Shown: positions 12,035 through 23,085, numbered from the stretch's first letter. The stretch: 64,000 bases of DNA from Channallabes apus (GCA_030522415.1 CM060113.1:2628967-2692966); one strand, 5' to 3'. The notes: generated by a model from the sequence alone, not told the origin. Numbers and translations: made by a program.

Positions 12035-12541
12035 CAGAGGTGTCAAGTAACGAAGTACAAATACTTCGTTACCTTACTTAAGTAGAAATTTTGGGTATCT
12101 ATACTTTACTGGAGTAATTATTTTTCAGCCGACTTTTTACTTCTACTCCTTACATTTTTAAGCAATTATCTGTACTTTCTACTCCTTACATTTTAAAAAC
12201 AGCCTCGTTACTCTATTTTTATGATCAGAACGCGCAACCCCTCCGGTCGCATGATAAGAACGCGCACAACGCCCCCCCCCTTCGTCACATGATCAGAACG
12301 CGCACAACGCCCCCCCCCCCCCCCCCCCCGTTGCATGATCAGAAAGCGAGACCTTAATGCTTTTTTCCCCCCTCACGGTACTTTTACTTTTATACTTTAA
12401 GTAGTTTTGAAACCAGTACTTTTAAACTTTTACTTAAGTAAAAAGCTTGGGTTGATACTTCAACTTCTAAAGAAGTAGTTTTGAACCCTAGTATCTATAC
12501 TTCTACTCAAGTAATGAATGTGAATACTTTTGACACCACTG
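12035..12541. mobile_element. 507-bp hAT-type non-autonomous element with perfect target duplication
   Basis: Ends are CAGAGGTGTCAAGTAA on the left and TTTTGACACCACTG on the right. The 8-bp flank CTCTTATG is present at 12027-12034 and 12542-12549. The element is made of short T/A-rich motifs ('acttcgttac', 'acttaagtaaaa') repeated in both orientations near the ends. Its centre (about 12220-12350) holds three imperfect copies of a unit of the type 'gcatgatcagaacgcgcacaacg' followed by C runs. No coding capacity. Confidence 0.93.
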
Positions 12542-12549
12542 CTCTTATG

Positions 12550-13138
12550 TATTATCTAATAATAATAAAAAAATGCTTCATTATTTTTCGACCATTTTTT
12601 GTTTATTTATTGTTAATCCTGACCAAGCATCATGATCGAGAAGTCTAATCAAACCGTATTCTAACCGTTATGAATCGATTTGAAACTCGGTGAACCTCGG
12701 GCTGCTGCTCCTGAGACGTCCTCGTGTTTGCGTTCAGCTGCCCCGATGATGGACGTGTTAAGAACTTCTTCGCTCTCTGGATAAGGAGAAAGCGAAGGAA
12801 GAATGCTCTCTTTCCTCTAGGTGAGATCGCATTTGCATTTTCGCACTTTGACACAAGAGCACTCTGAGGATCGATAGTGGGCTGAATCTGAAACGTCTCT
12901 CCTGAATCCTCTCTCCTCACCTCTCAGAGTGAGGGGTGTTAGATCGATGTCTGTAGTTCCACAATAACAGAGTGATTCACAGCTTTTAGTTAAGACCTGA
13001 AGACGTCCATCTCGACAACAGGCGAGAGAACAAGTGCTTTTCAATAGCGCTGTGGTTTTAAACAGAGCCGGGATGATGCTGAGGCGAGTGGGTGAGACCT
13101 GAGTGATGCAACTGCTGCTCTCTAAAATAATGAATTTT
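12550..13138. other. unassigned DNA
   Basis: No supported gene. The minus-strand open frames (12645-12920 and 12817-13233) overlap each other and resemble no family I know. Confidence 0.4.
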
Positions 13139-13420
13139 GTTTCCCCCTTTGGCTTTGTCCCTTTATGCTTGGGGTCACCACACCAGATAATCTGACCTGG
13201 CACAGTCTTTATGCCGGATGCCACTGTTGTCACAACCCACCCAATTTCTCTGGGTTTGCGACCGGCACTGAATCTCAGGCTACATTTGAGCAGTTGGGGT
13301 TAAGAGCCTTACCCAAGGGTCCAACAGGGTCGACACGGTGGAGGTGGGGCTTGAATCCCTCACCCCTTCACAATCAGAAACGCAGAGCTACAACTGTCTA
13401 AGCTAGCACTGTCCCCAGTA
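13139..13420 (-). repeat. tRNA-related SINE-like repeat
   Basis: Contains 'gagcagttggggttaagagccttacccaagggtccaacag' followed by 'ggtggggcttgaatccc', the reverse-orientation form of a tRNA-related fish SINE (compare 30352-30535 and 18533-18665). The 'ttgaatccc' block is the complement of a B-box-like 'ggttcaa'. Left edge uncertain. Confidence 0.6.
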
Positions 13421-14433
13421 TTAAAAATAAATAAATAAATAAAATAAAGAAAGAAATAAGGGATGTGGCCAAGTGTGGGCGTGTCAGTGGGCGTGTCATA
13501 TTAGCTGAAAACAAGGTGAAGTACAGCTTACAAGCTACTGTTGTACTTAGAGTATAAAACCACTGTGGCCAGTAACGGTAGTAGCCAGCACTGTTACTGG
13601 CCACAGTGTTTTTAATTCCATACCCATGATACAGCTTTTTGAACAGTTTTTTTGAAAATGGAACTAATCTGATATTGAAATTAACTAGCTCTGGTAATAC
13701 AGTGAGTTTATTGTTTTGTTCCACTTCATATCAGCAACAAACTGGGAACAAACCGAATGATCACAAGTCGCTCGTTTGTGAAGAATCGTAATTCCTCTAG
13801 CTCTTTTCCATTCCTACGATCTGATAACGCCGGAGGGATGGAGAAATGCCAGAGTCTCTAATGGGAGCGGTTTTATCTGAGGGTGCGCAGAACCAGGCTG
13901 GCAGGTGGTAATGATGATTTAGGCCACACTCTACTCCGACCACACCACCCACTGCCGAGCTTAATGGGGTGAAAAGCTTACTTTGGGACAAAAGCAAATT
14001 ATAGTGCCTGGCAATCAATAGGGTTAGTGAGTGAAACCCAGTGGCCTTTTGACTCGCTCTTCGTAACCGAAGTGAAGGAATGCATCGATCGGCTCTGCTC
14101 ACCGAGCGATTTCCTTCTCATTGATTTCAATGCAAAATGTATTTAATTGAAACTCGAAAGGGCACGCCACGTTGTCCTCATTCTAATGTGACAAGTTTCC
14201 TCGGAGTGGGATTTGGCATTCTAATAGACTGGATTTAACCCTTTTGATTTGCATCCCTGGTTGCATGTAGCATGTCAATTAAGGTTCGTTAAACACGAGC
14301 CTCAGTGACGGCGTGCCTGAACTTTACAGAGCGAGGTTTTTGAAGGGAAAATATTAGCATTTGGTGTGTGTTGCTTTGCAGAAACTAAATCGTGACAATT
14401 AAAAAGAAAAGAAAAAAAAATTTTATTCTACAC
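13421..14433. other. unassigned DNA, part with conserved-element-like character
   Basis: No gene. From about 13800 to 14390 the sequence lacks SSRs and transposon motifs and has mixed composition with several TAAT cores ('tctaatag', 'gtcaattaagg'). This is the look of vertebrate conserved non-coding elements, but only cross-species alignment could show it. Confidence 0.3.
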
Positions 14434-15310
14434 TGTGGCCCACAAAATAGTTGCAAACTCTAATATTTCATTATTTTAAAAAGCACATGCAATGTTGCAA
14501 TGTCAGTACTTTAATTTCAGTCCATGTCCTCATTAACTTCTCTCCAAGATCTTTTTATTGATGATGGGAGAGTTGGACCAAAGCTTCTCAATGGGGTTAA
14601 GGTCTGGACTCTGGGGTGGCTTATCCATGTGTGAGAATGATGGGTCTCATGATCCTTGAATCTGGGAATATGACTGTACCATCGGGGAAGAAACAAAAAA
14701 AAAATCCATTGATGGAAAAATCAGGTGATTCAGTACATTCAGGTGCTCATTGCCACATAACGTCGCTCAGGAATAGGGCAAATCTGGACTCAGCAGACCA
14801 CATGACCTTTTTCCATCACTCCACAGTCCATTCGTTATGCTACCTGGCAAACTGATGCCAGCCACCTTTTTCCAATGAGCCTCACTGAAGTGGTTTGCTT
14901 AAGGCTACACAGCTGTTTAGTCCCAATCCCTTGAATTCTCTTCACATTGCGTGTGTGGAAATGCTCTTACTTTCATTATTACCCATGGACATGAGTTCTA
15001 CTGTTTTTTTTTATGCTAATGATTTGATTTCACTAAGCATTAAATTGATCTCATCATGTTCATTCAGAATGCTTTTTCAACCACATTTCTTCCTCAAAGA
15101 TGATGGTTCAACACTATCCTTCCTGGTTTTAATCATGCGATTTTTTTACTTCTTAACCCAGTTTTAGTCATTCAGTTTTAGTAATCTTCTCAGTTGCATG
15201 ATGCATGGCAATAAATTTGACCTTGATATCCACAGGATGTGTCTTCTAATCACTGCAGTAATTATCCAATGGAAGGTTAACTCAACCCCTAACAAAATTT
15301 GGGTTGCGTT
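14434..15310 (-). mobile_element. decayed Tc1/mariner-type transposon (family 3)
   Basis: Begins with 'cactgtggcccacaaaatagttgcaaac', a Tc1-like terminus, and continues with reverse-strand remnants. The text 'atggggttaaggtctggactctggggtggc' corresponds to the SPDLNPIE-coding part of Tc1 transposases, and 'ctggactcagcagaccacatgacctttttccatcactccacagtccattc' to the WTDE-coding part. Frames are broken throughout. A shorter copy of the same family lies at 22775-23085. The right edge is not exactly placed. Confidence 0.75.
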
Positions 15311-15328
15311 AACAAAATCTGACACCTA

Positions 15329-15440
15329 CACAGTAAAATCCCCAGTGTTGATTTAACACTTTCAACTGGACTCATACAAACACTGCTGGGTGCTAATTGA
15401 ACACTGTAAGTGTTAATTCGACACTGGGGAATTTACTCTG
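15329..15440. mobile_element. 112-bp MITE with TA target duplication
   Basis: Ends are CACAGTAAAATCCCCAGTGT and, reversed, CAGAGTAAATTCCCCAGTGT (18 of 20 positions agree). TA flanks both sides (15327-15328 and 15441-15442). The interior carries 'gtgttgatttaacac' and 'aagtgttaattcgacac' as an inner inverted pair, so the whole element can fold on itself. TA target choice fits Tc1/mariner or another TA-targeting superfamily. Confidence 0.85.
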
Positions 15441-15442
15441 TA

Positions 15443-16180
15443 TGAGATGTATCCACTCTTGTTAAAGAAGATCGAGGTCCACAAACTAACCAATAAAAAT
15501 TAACAAAGCAGTCACATGACCCATGGTAGTCCATTTCTTCTTTGCTTCAACCACATGTGCTGCACCACCATATTGCCTGTTGCGGTCTGTGCGAGTTTAA
15601 TCAGTTTTCCTTTCATTTTTCCTTCAAGGAAAGATTTGACCCACTTTTATTGTTGAAACAAGAAGTATTTCAATCCATTCTTTTATGAGATATGAATACA
15701 TGTGTGCTAGAATATTAAATCTGAGGCAAGATTATTCCATAATGGAATCTTGCAAAGCTATAAAGCACATATTAGGTAGTGATTATAATCACTAAGATTT
15801 AGCAAGAGTTAGCATTTGCAATGTGTTAGATTTTGAATCAACCTTGAACCACATTTTTTACGTATTTTACGTAGGAGACGAATCTGTCTATGTTCTGTAG
15901 CACTTCAAGAAAATATAAAGCACAGGTAGCACCTGCCAGGAGAAGCTAGTGAGGAGGAGGTGTCATTTAGTGATGAGGACGATGAGATAGCAACTCTGAA
16001 TGGAGGAAGAGAGAGCGAGGATAAGGATGGAGGGATTGCAATGGCAGCAAATCTACAGAGAGAAATTGCAAGTGAAGATGAGAAATGTGATGCTGAAGAT
16101 GGAGCTACAGTGGAAGGCATGATTAAAGCAGAATGACTGGTACATTCATCCGCAATATTTTTATTTTATATAAAAATACT
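15443..16180. other. unassigned DNA
   Basis: No supported gene. The reverse-strand serine-rich frame at 15905-16120 is complementary to an acidic (GAD/GAA-rich) plus-strand stretch; I see no domain or splice context that would support an exon. Confidence 0.35.
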
Positions 16181-16183
16181 GAG

Positions 16184-16612
16184 CAAAAGTCTTAGGCTCC
16201 CTGTTTTTTTTTTTAGCACAAATTTTATTACCGATCTTACTTTTTATTATTTTATTGTATGAATTTATTGTAAAAAAAAAATTCTCATTTTCAAAAATCA
16301 GTATTCCACCACAAAATTAGAAACTACGGGGAAAAAAATGCATGCCAGAAAAGTAACAAGTGTATTATATAATTGACCTCTTGTCAGACCAAAACAAAAC
16401 AAAACAAAAAAACAAAACAAAACAAAAAAAACACATGGAAGCTGTTGGGGTTTTGCATGCAAAAAAAAGCAGGTATAACAATTGAAGTCCTCAGAAGGAA
16501 CTGTGGGTGGCTCTGCAGGATGCTCAGTAAAACTTGCCTTATAAGACTGCACAAATTGTACCTGAGACTAAAGGGTCCTCAAAGCCACACAAAACACATT
16601 TTTATTCATTAA
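16184..16612 (-). mobile_element. decayed Tc1-like transposon (family 4)
   Basis: The left edge 'gagcaaaagtcttaggctcc' is a known Tc1-like terminus type in fish. Then comes 'ggctctgcaggatgctcagtaaaacttgccttataagactgcacaaattgtacctgagactaaaggg', which matches recalled text from the same family. The transposase is almost entirely lost. Contains an A-rich tract (16390-16433). Confidence 0.55.
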
Positions 16613-16652
16613 TTACTGTTTACTGGGGATTTATAGTTATATAATATGATTA

Positions 16653-17107
16653 TTAGGACATGGTACTGTAGCTCTCAACTGCTAGAGGGAGTATTTCTGG
16701 GCTAAAAACAGAGTCATCATTTCGACGCAATTGATGTGCCACGCGAGAAGATGACCTCTCCAGATCCCTTGGGCTGGACGGCCATCGAAGACCGCAGCCC
16801 AGCCCATAAGGGAAGCGTCTGTCGTTAGCAGTTTGCGACGACAACACAGACCTAGAGTGGGACCCAGAGTCAAAAACCGGGGTCTGAACCACATAGAAAG
16901 GGTACGAAGCTCTCGGCATGTAACCCTTATTGCCTCTGGGGATTGGCCCTTGGATGAAATGAGCCACAACTGAAGCAATCTCATGTGCAGAATGTCCAAG
17001 TGTATCACCGTGGATAAAGTTGCCATGAGACCTAACACTCTCTGAAAGTAGTAAAAAGTTCTGTTAGATGTTGGGCATACTGAACATGGCAGGAAAGAAC
17101 CGGACAC
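16653..17107 (-). pseudogene. DIRS1-like reverse transcriptase/RNase H fragment
   Basis: Minus-strand translation contains the DIRS1-type RT C-terminus (LGLMATLSTVIHLDILHMRLLQLWL) and RNase H motifs TTDASLMGWAAVFDGR and HINCVEMMTLFLA. DIRS1 elements are tyrosine-recombinase retrotransposons. The N-terminal RT with the catalytic YxDD motif is missing, as is the whole recombinase. The fragment sits 3' (in minus-strand sense) of the gag-like part at 17368-17980, as in intact DIRS1 elements, with a deletion between. Frameshifts and stops make it non-functional. Confidence 0.85.
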
Positions 17108-17367
17108 CTAACGTTATGCTGGAGACCGCTGCTCTCCGAAACACCAGTGGCGGCGGAGATTGAATCACGGCCTGCGGAGGGTGCCAGGAAGGAGTCTATA
17201 GTCCTTAATGGAACTAAAATTATATATATAATTGTTTTTTTTTTTTTGAGCCACCCCCATGGTCCTGGGCATGTAAGCCTCAGGACTACTTTTTAGAGGA
17301 GATGATGCTCCTCAGGTCTGGCCTCCTTGAGGCGGACTGCGAAGAGCGGCGAGTCCCACCCCAATCT

Positions 17368-17980
17368 CTACTGCCCATAGAGCTTCGCCTCCCGAAACCT
17401 AGTGGCGGCGGTGTTTACGGTGTCGCCAAAAAGGCTGGAAGGCGAGATGGGGGCATCAAGGAGGAAAGCGCGATCCCTATCCTTGATGCCCATGAGGTAA
17501 TGCCACAGTTGTCTCTCCGTGGCGACCATGGCAGCCATAAAACGGCTGATAGCATGGGCCGTCTGCTTGGTGGCATGGAGAAATAAATCTGTGGCTCGGC
17601 GTAGCCCCGCAAAACCTTGTGTCACCGATAGATCCACCCATGCTCAGATCTCTCAGTAGGTCATCCTGGTATGCCTGCAAAACAGCCATGGTGTGCAGGG
17701 CAGCACCAGCCAGACCCGCTGCCTGAAAAAGCTTTTCCCACCAATGAAGATGTTAGTCTACACGGCTTGGTGGGGAGTGTGGACTTTTTCAGGGAGGATG
17801 AGCTCCCAGGAGAGAGATCACCCACAAGCGTCTCATACTGTAAATCTGGGGCATCATCATATAAAACCACACTTTTCGCATGAACGACATTCGAACAATC
17901 AATGTCAGTAGCACAAAAACACGGGATGAATATGGTTTATTCCATGAATGAGTTAACTTCGTCATGGAGGTTGCCAAAGA
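17368..17980 (-). pseudogene. DIRS1-like gag-type ORF, frameshifted
   Basis: Fragments in several minus-strand frames line up in order as one DIRS1-type first ORF: SHSW(N)KPYSSRVF near 17900-17950, LPTKPCRLTSSLVGKAF near 17720-17770, MAVLQAYQDDLLRDLSMG near 17636-17689, then LRRATDLFLHATKQTAHAIS and DRAFLLDAPISPSSLFGD (17368-17637). Reading frame changes at least twice. The run LLDAP...LFGD is the clearest family mark. Broken. Confidence 0.85.
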
Positions 17981-18512
17981 AGGGGAGGGGCCAACGTTGA
18001 GGAAGCAGAAACCTGTCGTCTAACTTTGAGCGTTTTATTTTATTTTTACGGCGAATCGAAGTGTAAGCATTCGACCTTTGCATGTTACCACCTCTAATAA
18101 TTACTGATACGCTCGCTCATCTCTAGAGGAGCGCTCTGAAGTGATAGTTTCCATCTCTGCGAAAGCAAGAGAGAAAGTTTCTTCCATCCCTTCACAAGAA
18201 GCGCCGGAGCGCACTTGAGTAGTGGATGGTAAAGGCTCATGATCCGGCAGGAGAGAGTGAGAGAAAAGGAAGATTCCGCCTCGTGCGCTTCCGCCAGATC
18301 TTTGTACGCGAGAAATGCGCCGGTTCATTCCTATTTATACAGTAACCTGCAGGTGCACCTTATCTGATGACGTCACCATACCGAGGTTATATAAGCCAAA
18401 GTTTTTGGCGTGTGCGACACACACGTGCTTCACAACAGGCCAACAGAGAGATGTTCCCATAGCATTTTCACACAGCATCGAGTGTAGCTTTTGAAAGGGA
18501 ACAGAACGTTTT
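17981..18512 (-). mobile_element. probable 5' part and terminal region of the DIRS1-like element
   Basis: The block 'gatgacgtcaccataccgaggttatataagcc' followed by 'agagatgttcccatagcattttcacacagcatcgagtgtagcttttgaaagggaac' (about 18366-18500) is of the kind that borders fish DIRS1 elements. With the coding remnants this makes a minus-strand element of about 1.85 kb (16653-18512) against 5-6 kb for intact ones. The inverted terminal repeat partner was not found. Confidence 0.6.
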
Positions 18513-18532
18513 TTTTCTTGTTTTTTGCTTGG

Positions 18533-18665
18533 GCTTTGTCCCTAATACTAGGGCTATAATGTTTAAGCAGTTGGGACCTAAAGTCCTTGCTAAAGGGCCC
18601 AAAATAGGCGACCTGGCAGTGGTGGGACTCAAACTACCTACCCTTCAATCACGAAGACAAACTTG
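18533..18665 (-). repeat. tRNA-related SINE-like fragment
   Basis: The string 'taagcagttgggacctaaagtccttgctaaagggccc' and the following 'tggtgggactcaaac' match the family at 13139-13420 and 30352-30535. Degraded. Confidence 0.55.
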
Positions 18666-18810
18666 TGTTCTGGTACACAGGCTAATTTACAAATGAACAT
18701 ACACACAAAATAGCATTTACTGTACACCAGTTAGCTTTGTAGTAAACAGGCTAATGCAAAATTTATATCAACTAGCATTGTAGTTAACAGGTGGACCGAA
18801 AAACTAGTAC
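18666..18810 (-). repeat. degenerate palindrome-rich repeat units, reverse orientation
   Basis: Contains 'caggctaatttacaaatg', 'caccagttagctttgtagtaaacaggctaat' and 'caactagcattgtagttaacagg'. These are reverse-complement forms of the unit that dominates 25376-29170 ('agcctgtttactataaagctagttt'). Confidence 0.65.
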
Positions 18811-19740
18811 TTTACACAAACACTCTTTCCAACTGTAAGGTGAGACATTTGTCCTATTTGTCCTTTTCCATCCACTCAGTGCAGGTGTCTACAAACCCGA
18901 GCGCTGTATTTTGAGAGCTTTATGTTGTGTAATATCTATTTAAAGGTCTTTTTAAAAGAACAGGCCCCACGTTGCCAGTCGAGAGAGCCGCTATCCCGCA
19001 GAGCAGAAACACAGAAAGTATGAAGGAAAGCTTGAGAAAGACAAATTTGCACTGCTGCCTGAACTGTTAGCATATGTTAAATGTAATTTTCCTTTATTTG
19101 CAAATGCAATGGCTCATGCTGTACTTTCCTGAGAGCATTATGGCTTCTTTCTCCCATTGTCTTCTGAAATAATGGTTTCTGGGCAATTTATGTGCAGAGC
19201 CAGAGACAATTTCCATTCCTCTCTGCAGAAGATTTACTTTTCCTCATGCTATTATGCATTCTTTTTTGTTCCATCAGGATAATTTCACGTCTCAGGACAG
19301 AACGGTGCACTCGGAGATGCTGATAGCCGCAAACAATAACGTTATATGAAGCAGCTCTGATCTGGCTGCGCGTAGATAATGCGTCATTATAAAGCCTCAT
19401 ACCTCATACGAAGTATAATAGATATTCACAATAAACAAATAAATAATAAAAATACAGATAGTGATCCATGATATGATTTTCCAGACTGACAGCCTCGATT
19501 TCCTCACGCAGCTGATCTTTATAAAGCTTGCTGACATTTTCATTTTGAAATCCCCAAAACATGTACTCTAAAATATAATTAAGCCATGTTCCTGCTTTAG
19601 AAGGAGTGATAGATGGATAGATGGAGTGAATGGAGTGATAAGTGATGCGAGGATGGACTGTGGAGACTGATTTGATGGCACACCGCTAAATGCTTCGAGA
19701 AAATCTCCGGGGATTTTTGGGGAAGCTTTTAAACACATCA
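18811..19740. other. unassigned DNA with conserved-element-like stretch
   Basis: No gene. 19020-19290 has mixed composition and no repeat signature, and includes the octamer at 19096. The open frame 19188-19400 (minus) has no domain. Confidence 0.35.
19096..19105. promoter_or_regulatory. palindromic octamer (POU-type) motif
   Basis: ATTTGCAAAT is a perfect palindromic octamer, the class of site bound by POU-domain (Oct) factors. It lies in a SSR-free stretch. A single motif is weak evidence for regulation. Confidence 0.3.
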
Positions 19741-19744
19741 GATT

Positions 19745-19746
<2 letters not shown>

Positions 19747-19784
<38 letters not shown>
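19747..19784. repeat. (CT)n microsatellite
   Basis: Uninterrupted CT run, then a short CA run. Confidence 0.95.
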
Positions 19785-19785
<1 letters not shown>

Positions 19786-19819
19786 CACACACACATTCGC
19801 TGTCATGCATCGTTTAATC

Positions 19820-19935
19820 ATGTACAAACTAGCTTTATAGTAAAAAGGCTAATCGACAAAACTGAATTTATCTCAAAATGGATAGAATTTAAACATGTTA
19901 GCATTACAGAAAACAAGCTAATTAGCAATTATTGA
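19820..19935 (-). repeat. degenerate palindrome-rich repeat units, reverse orientation
   Basis: Contains 'acaaactagctttatagtaaaaaggctaatc' and 'agcattacagaaaacaagctaatt', the reverse form of the array unit at 25376-29170. Confidence 0.65.
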
Positions 19936-20029
19936 TAAAAATAAAACGCTGAGAAAATTATGATACGTGAAGAAAGAAAGAAAAGACAAATTTATAAACT
20001 AACCTTTAGAAAACACAAGTTCTGAGAAT

Positions 20030-20462
20030 ACCGTAATCGTATAAAGTGTCTATGAAAGGCTTTATTTGGATATTGTATAGCAAGCTAGTTTGCATAAGTG
20101 CTAGCTTGTAGGTTAGCATATGAAAGGGAATTTTCAGATATAAAAGATTGTGTGTTTGACTGAGTCTCTCCTGGTGCCAGAAACGCTTGTCCAAGCACTC
20201 GCTTCTTCTACTGCGCAACTTTACACTGTGTTAATTATAAAGCTAGTTTGTGTAAATGCTAGCTTGTACATTAGCCTACAGTATTAACTATGAAGCTAGT
20301 TTATGTAAATACTAGTTTGTAGGTTTGCTAGTTAAATCTGAAGATAGTTTGTGTAAATTATAACATTTAGGTCAGCCTATTAAATATGAAGCTAATTTGT
20401 GTAAATGCTAGTTTGTAGATTAATTAGTTTTACTATAAGGCTAGTTTGTGAAAAAGCTAGCA
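20030..20462 (+). repeat. degenerate palindrome-rich repeat array, forward block
   Basis: At least five head-to-tail units of about 50-60 bp, each of the form 'agctagtttgtgtaaatgctagtttgtagattagcct' followed by an AT-rich spacer such as 'attaactatga'. Same family as 25376-29170, 5 kb away, in the same orientation. Confidence 0.8.
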
Positions 20463-20504
20463 TCACTCACTCTCTCTATCTCTCTGTATGTTTGTTGGTT
20501 GTTT

Positions 20505-20554
20505 GGTGTGTGTGTGTGTGTGTGTGAGTGTGAGAGAGAGAGAGAGAGAGAGAG
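20505..20554. repeat. (GT)n(GA)n compound microsatellite
   Basis: A GT run followed by GTGTGAGTGTGA and a GA run. Confidence 0.95.
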
Positions 20555-20559
20555 AAACA

Positions 20560-22141
20560 GAAGTGATTTTGGTGCAGTGTAGCTATTGCTAATTCCCCCC
20601 CTCACTGCTACGCGATGACACCATTAGCATATGGAGGGAAAAAAAAGCAAAGAATGCTAGAAGCTAATTGTGTTGGAGTTGGAGTTAATTGCGAGGAAAG
20701 TGGATAATATTCTAACAGTGAGATTTCACAGCGCTTCCCTGTTTTTGCCTAATGCACTTTAGACGCCTCATCACATGACTCCTCCTGATGCTCAGACTGC
20801 TATATTACAGCCATTCTTCATCTGACGCGCGTATAATCGACACCCTGATGAGGCTTAATAAACTCAAGGTAACAGACTGGGAATTATTAACGCATAAACA
20901 CTGCTTATCATCCCAGGAAAAATTAAACACACACAAGCTTTGGGTTGTGATTAATTGGGAGGAAAACGCACGCCGTTTATTCAGGCTACAGCCGGAGCTG
21001 CGTGTTTCAGAGCTCTGAAGGTTCTTCAGATTTACCAACCAACTGTTTGGTCTTTAGAGTCTGAGACATTTGATGGAATTTGTAAGACGGCTGAGCGATT
21101 TTGTCAAATATCTCAAATGTAATATAATACAGTTACTGTATGAAATCGCAATATCAAATGCTTATATAAAACATACAGAATCAAAAAAATTAAGTGTATA
21201 TGAAATATGATAAAATATAATAGTAATAATATATATTTATTAACTTCTCTTTTTTTTCTTTGACATGAGGCTTTTTTTACATTATTTTTTAATTGTATTT
21301 ATTTTTTTTATTATTTTATCTTTGTTTTTTATTACTTTTTGGCTAATATAAAATATTTTTAAATCTTATTTTATTATACCATTTTATTTTTTTGTCATTA
21401 TGTAAGGTTAAAAAAATGAAGCAAAATTTATTTTTATTAAGCTGGCTATTTGGTAACGTTTAGTGTTTCTTTAATGTCTTTACATTTTTTTTGTTTGTTT
21501 CATTAATTTTTGTAGACATTACCTAAAAAAATACATCTTTTTTAAGCTTCCTGGAAATATATTTATATTTTTATATATATTCTAAAATAAATTATATTTT
21601 TTAAACACCCCTTTGTCAATGGCGTGCCCTATGGTATATCCGCATGGTTATTTCTATATTCCCCACCCCCCTGTGAGAGGACAGCTCGTTGGACGCGGTG
21701 TGTCTGTTCCAGTCGTGACTCGTTTGAACACACAGTGTTGTATAAGACATATGGCAGGAGCGGTTACTGAGCGACTCCCTGTGATCACACCCATCCATCT
21801 AAGTCTCATCCTTCTCCATACTGACACACAGCACAGAGCGGAAAATACATAACGACATATGGATACAACACACACACACGCACACCTGCTTCAATGTTAC
21901 ACACAAGGGCGTGTCGGTGATCATAGGTAATTATAAAGCAGGTTAAATTAATGAGTGATGAACCTGAACAGGAACTGAGCAGAACGGCTGTGTTTTATTC
22001 CTTTCATACCACAGGCACATCTGGACTCATCAGGTCACATGAGTCACATGACTTCTTGTCTCTTTCTTTCAGCTTGTCATGGTATCGAGGAACCACAAAG
22101 AACCTCAGTTCAGAGAAAAACCCACAGCTTTATCTCTGACT
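20560..22141. other. unassigned DNA, partly very AT-rich
   Basis: No supported gene. 21090-21610 is extremely AT-rich with long T runs. A short fragment at about 22016-22060 ('cacatctggactcatcaggtcacatgag') looks like a scrap of the Tc1 family 3 transposase region. Confidence 0.4.
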
Positions 22142-22330
22142 CTTACTCTGCACTGGAGACTCCTTCCACAAATATCACAATCGAAATCTGCTCAGTATAT
22201 TTTTAGTACGTTTACATGAACGTCCCTGTGAATGAGCTGTTACTATAGAAACACTAACACATTAGAACAAGCACATTAACAGAAACCTGCACTAATGTCA
22301 GTTCAAGAATTAATCAACACCTTCTGCTTT
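22142..22330. repeat. interspersed repeat, copy 2 (pair with 880-1140)
   Basis: Shares ordered blocks with 880-1140: 'actggagactccttccac', 'gttactatagaaacactaacacattagaac' and 'atcaacacctt'. Unnamed family. Confidence 0.5.
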
Positions 22331-22774
22331 GGGGTATAAAGACCTGGAGACAATTGTTCACATCGACACTGTTATGAAATCTGCAGACACAGATTTACAC
22401 GAGGGCTGAGAAAATTCACAGACCGTGCTCAAAATAAACCTGAAATAAACCTGATCTACACACACACTCACACACACACACTTTACACCTGATCATTATA
22501 AAGCTCCACTAAGACAACACGTGTCCAGAAATCCAAGTTCACTAATATTTAAAAAATTACCCAGTTAATGTGATATCTAACACTTTATACACCTTCGATA
22601 AAGTAAAGCTTAAAACTTCCAAGATAATCTTCACAATAATCACACGTTCTCAAGCCCTGTTTGGACAGGATTCTGGAGTAACGCCATCATTTTCTGCTGC
22701 TTGTTTCTGGTTTTATTAGTATCGCTTCATGCGCTTCCCTTCTTACCCGGACACGCCCATCGCTCTGGAATAGG
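22331..22774. other. unassigned DNA
   Basis: No gene or named repeat recognised. Confidence 0.4.
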
Positions 22775-22920
22775 CTCCATCTGGACTCATCAGGTCACAT
22801 GACCTTTTTCCATCGCTCCAAAGTACAATCTTTATGCTCCATAGCAAACTTTTTTATCTGATGAGTCTCACTAACAAGTGGTTTTCTTATGGACACACAG
22901 CTGTTTAGTCCCAATCACAT

Positions 22921-22983
<63 letters not shown>

Positions 22984-23085
22984 AAATGGTCTTACTTTCA
23001 CTTTTAAACATAGCTCTGATTTCTACTACTTTTTAAGGTTGCATTGTCCTTCCTGAGTTTGATCTTCTTAATAATTTGTGCTTCT
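22775..23085 (-). mobile_element. decayed Tc1/mariner-type fragment with internal (TG)n (family 3, copy 2)
   Basis: The block 'ctggactcatcaggtcacatgacctttttccatcgctcc' and the following 'gcaaac...tgatgagtctcactaacaagtggttttcttatggacacacagctgtttagtcccaatc' line up with 14785-14935. After a TG run (about 22926-22981) 'ggaaatggtcttactttca' continues the alignment with 14958 onwards. In the 14434 copy the same place holds only 'gtgtgtgg', so the microsatellite grew inside this copy. Confidence 0.78.
22926..22981. repeat. (TG)n microsatellite
   Basis: Uninterrupted TG run inside the Tc1 fossil. Confidence 0.97.
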
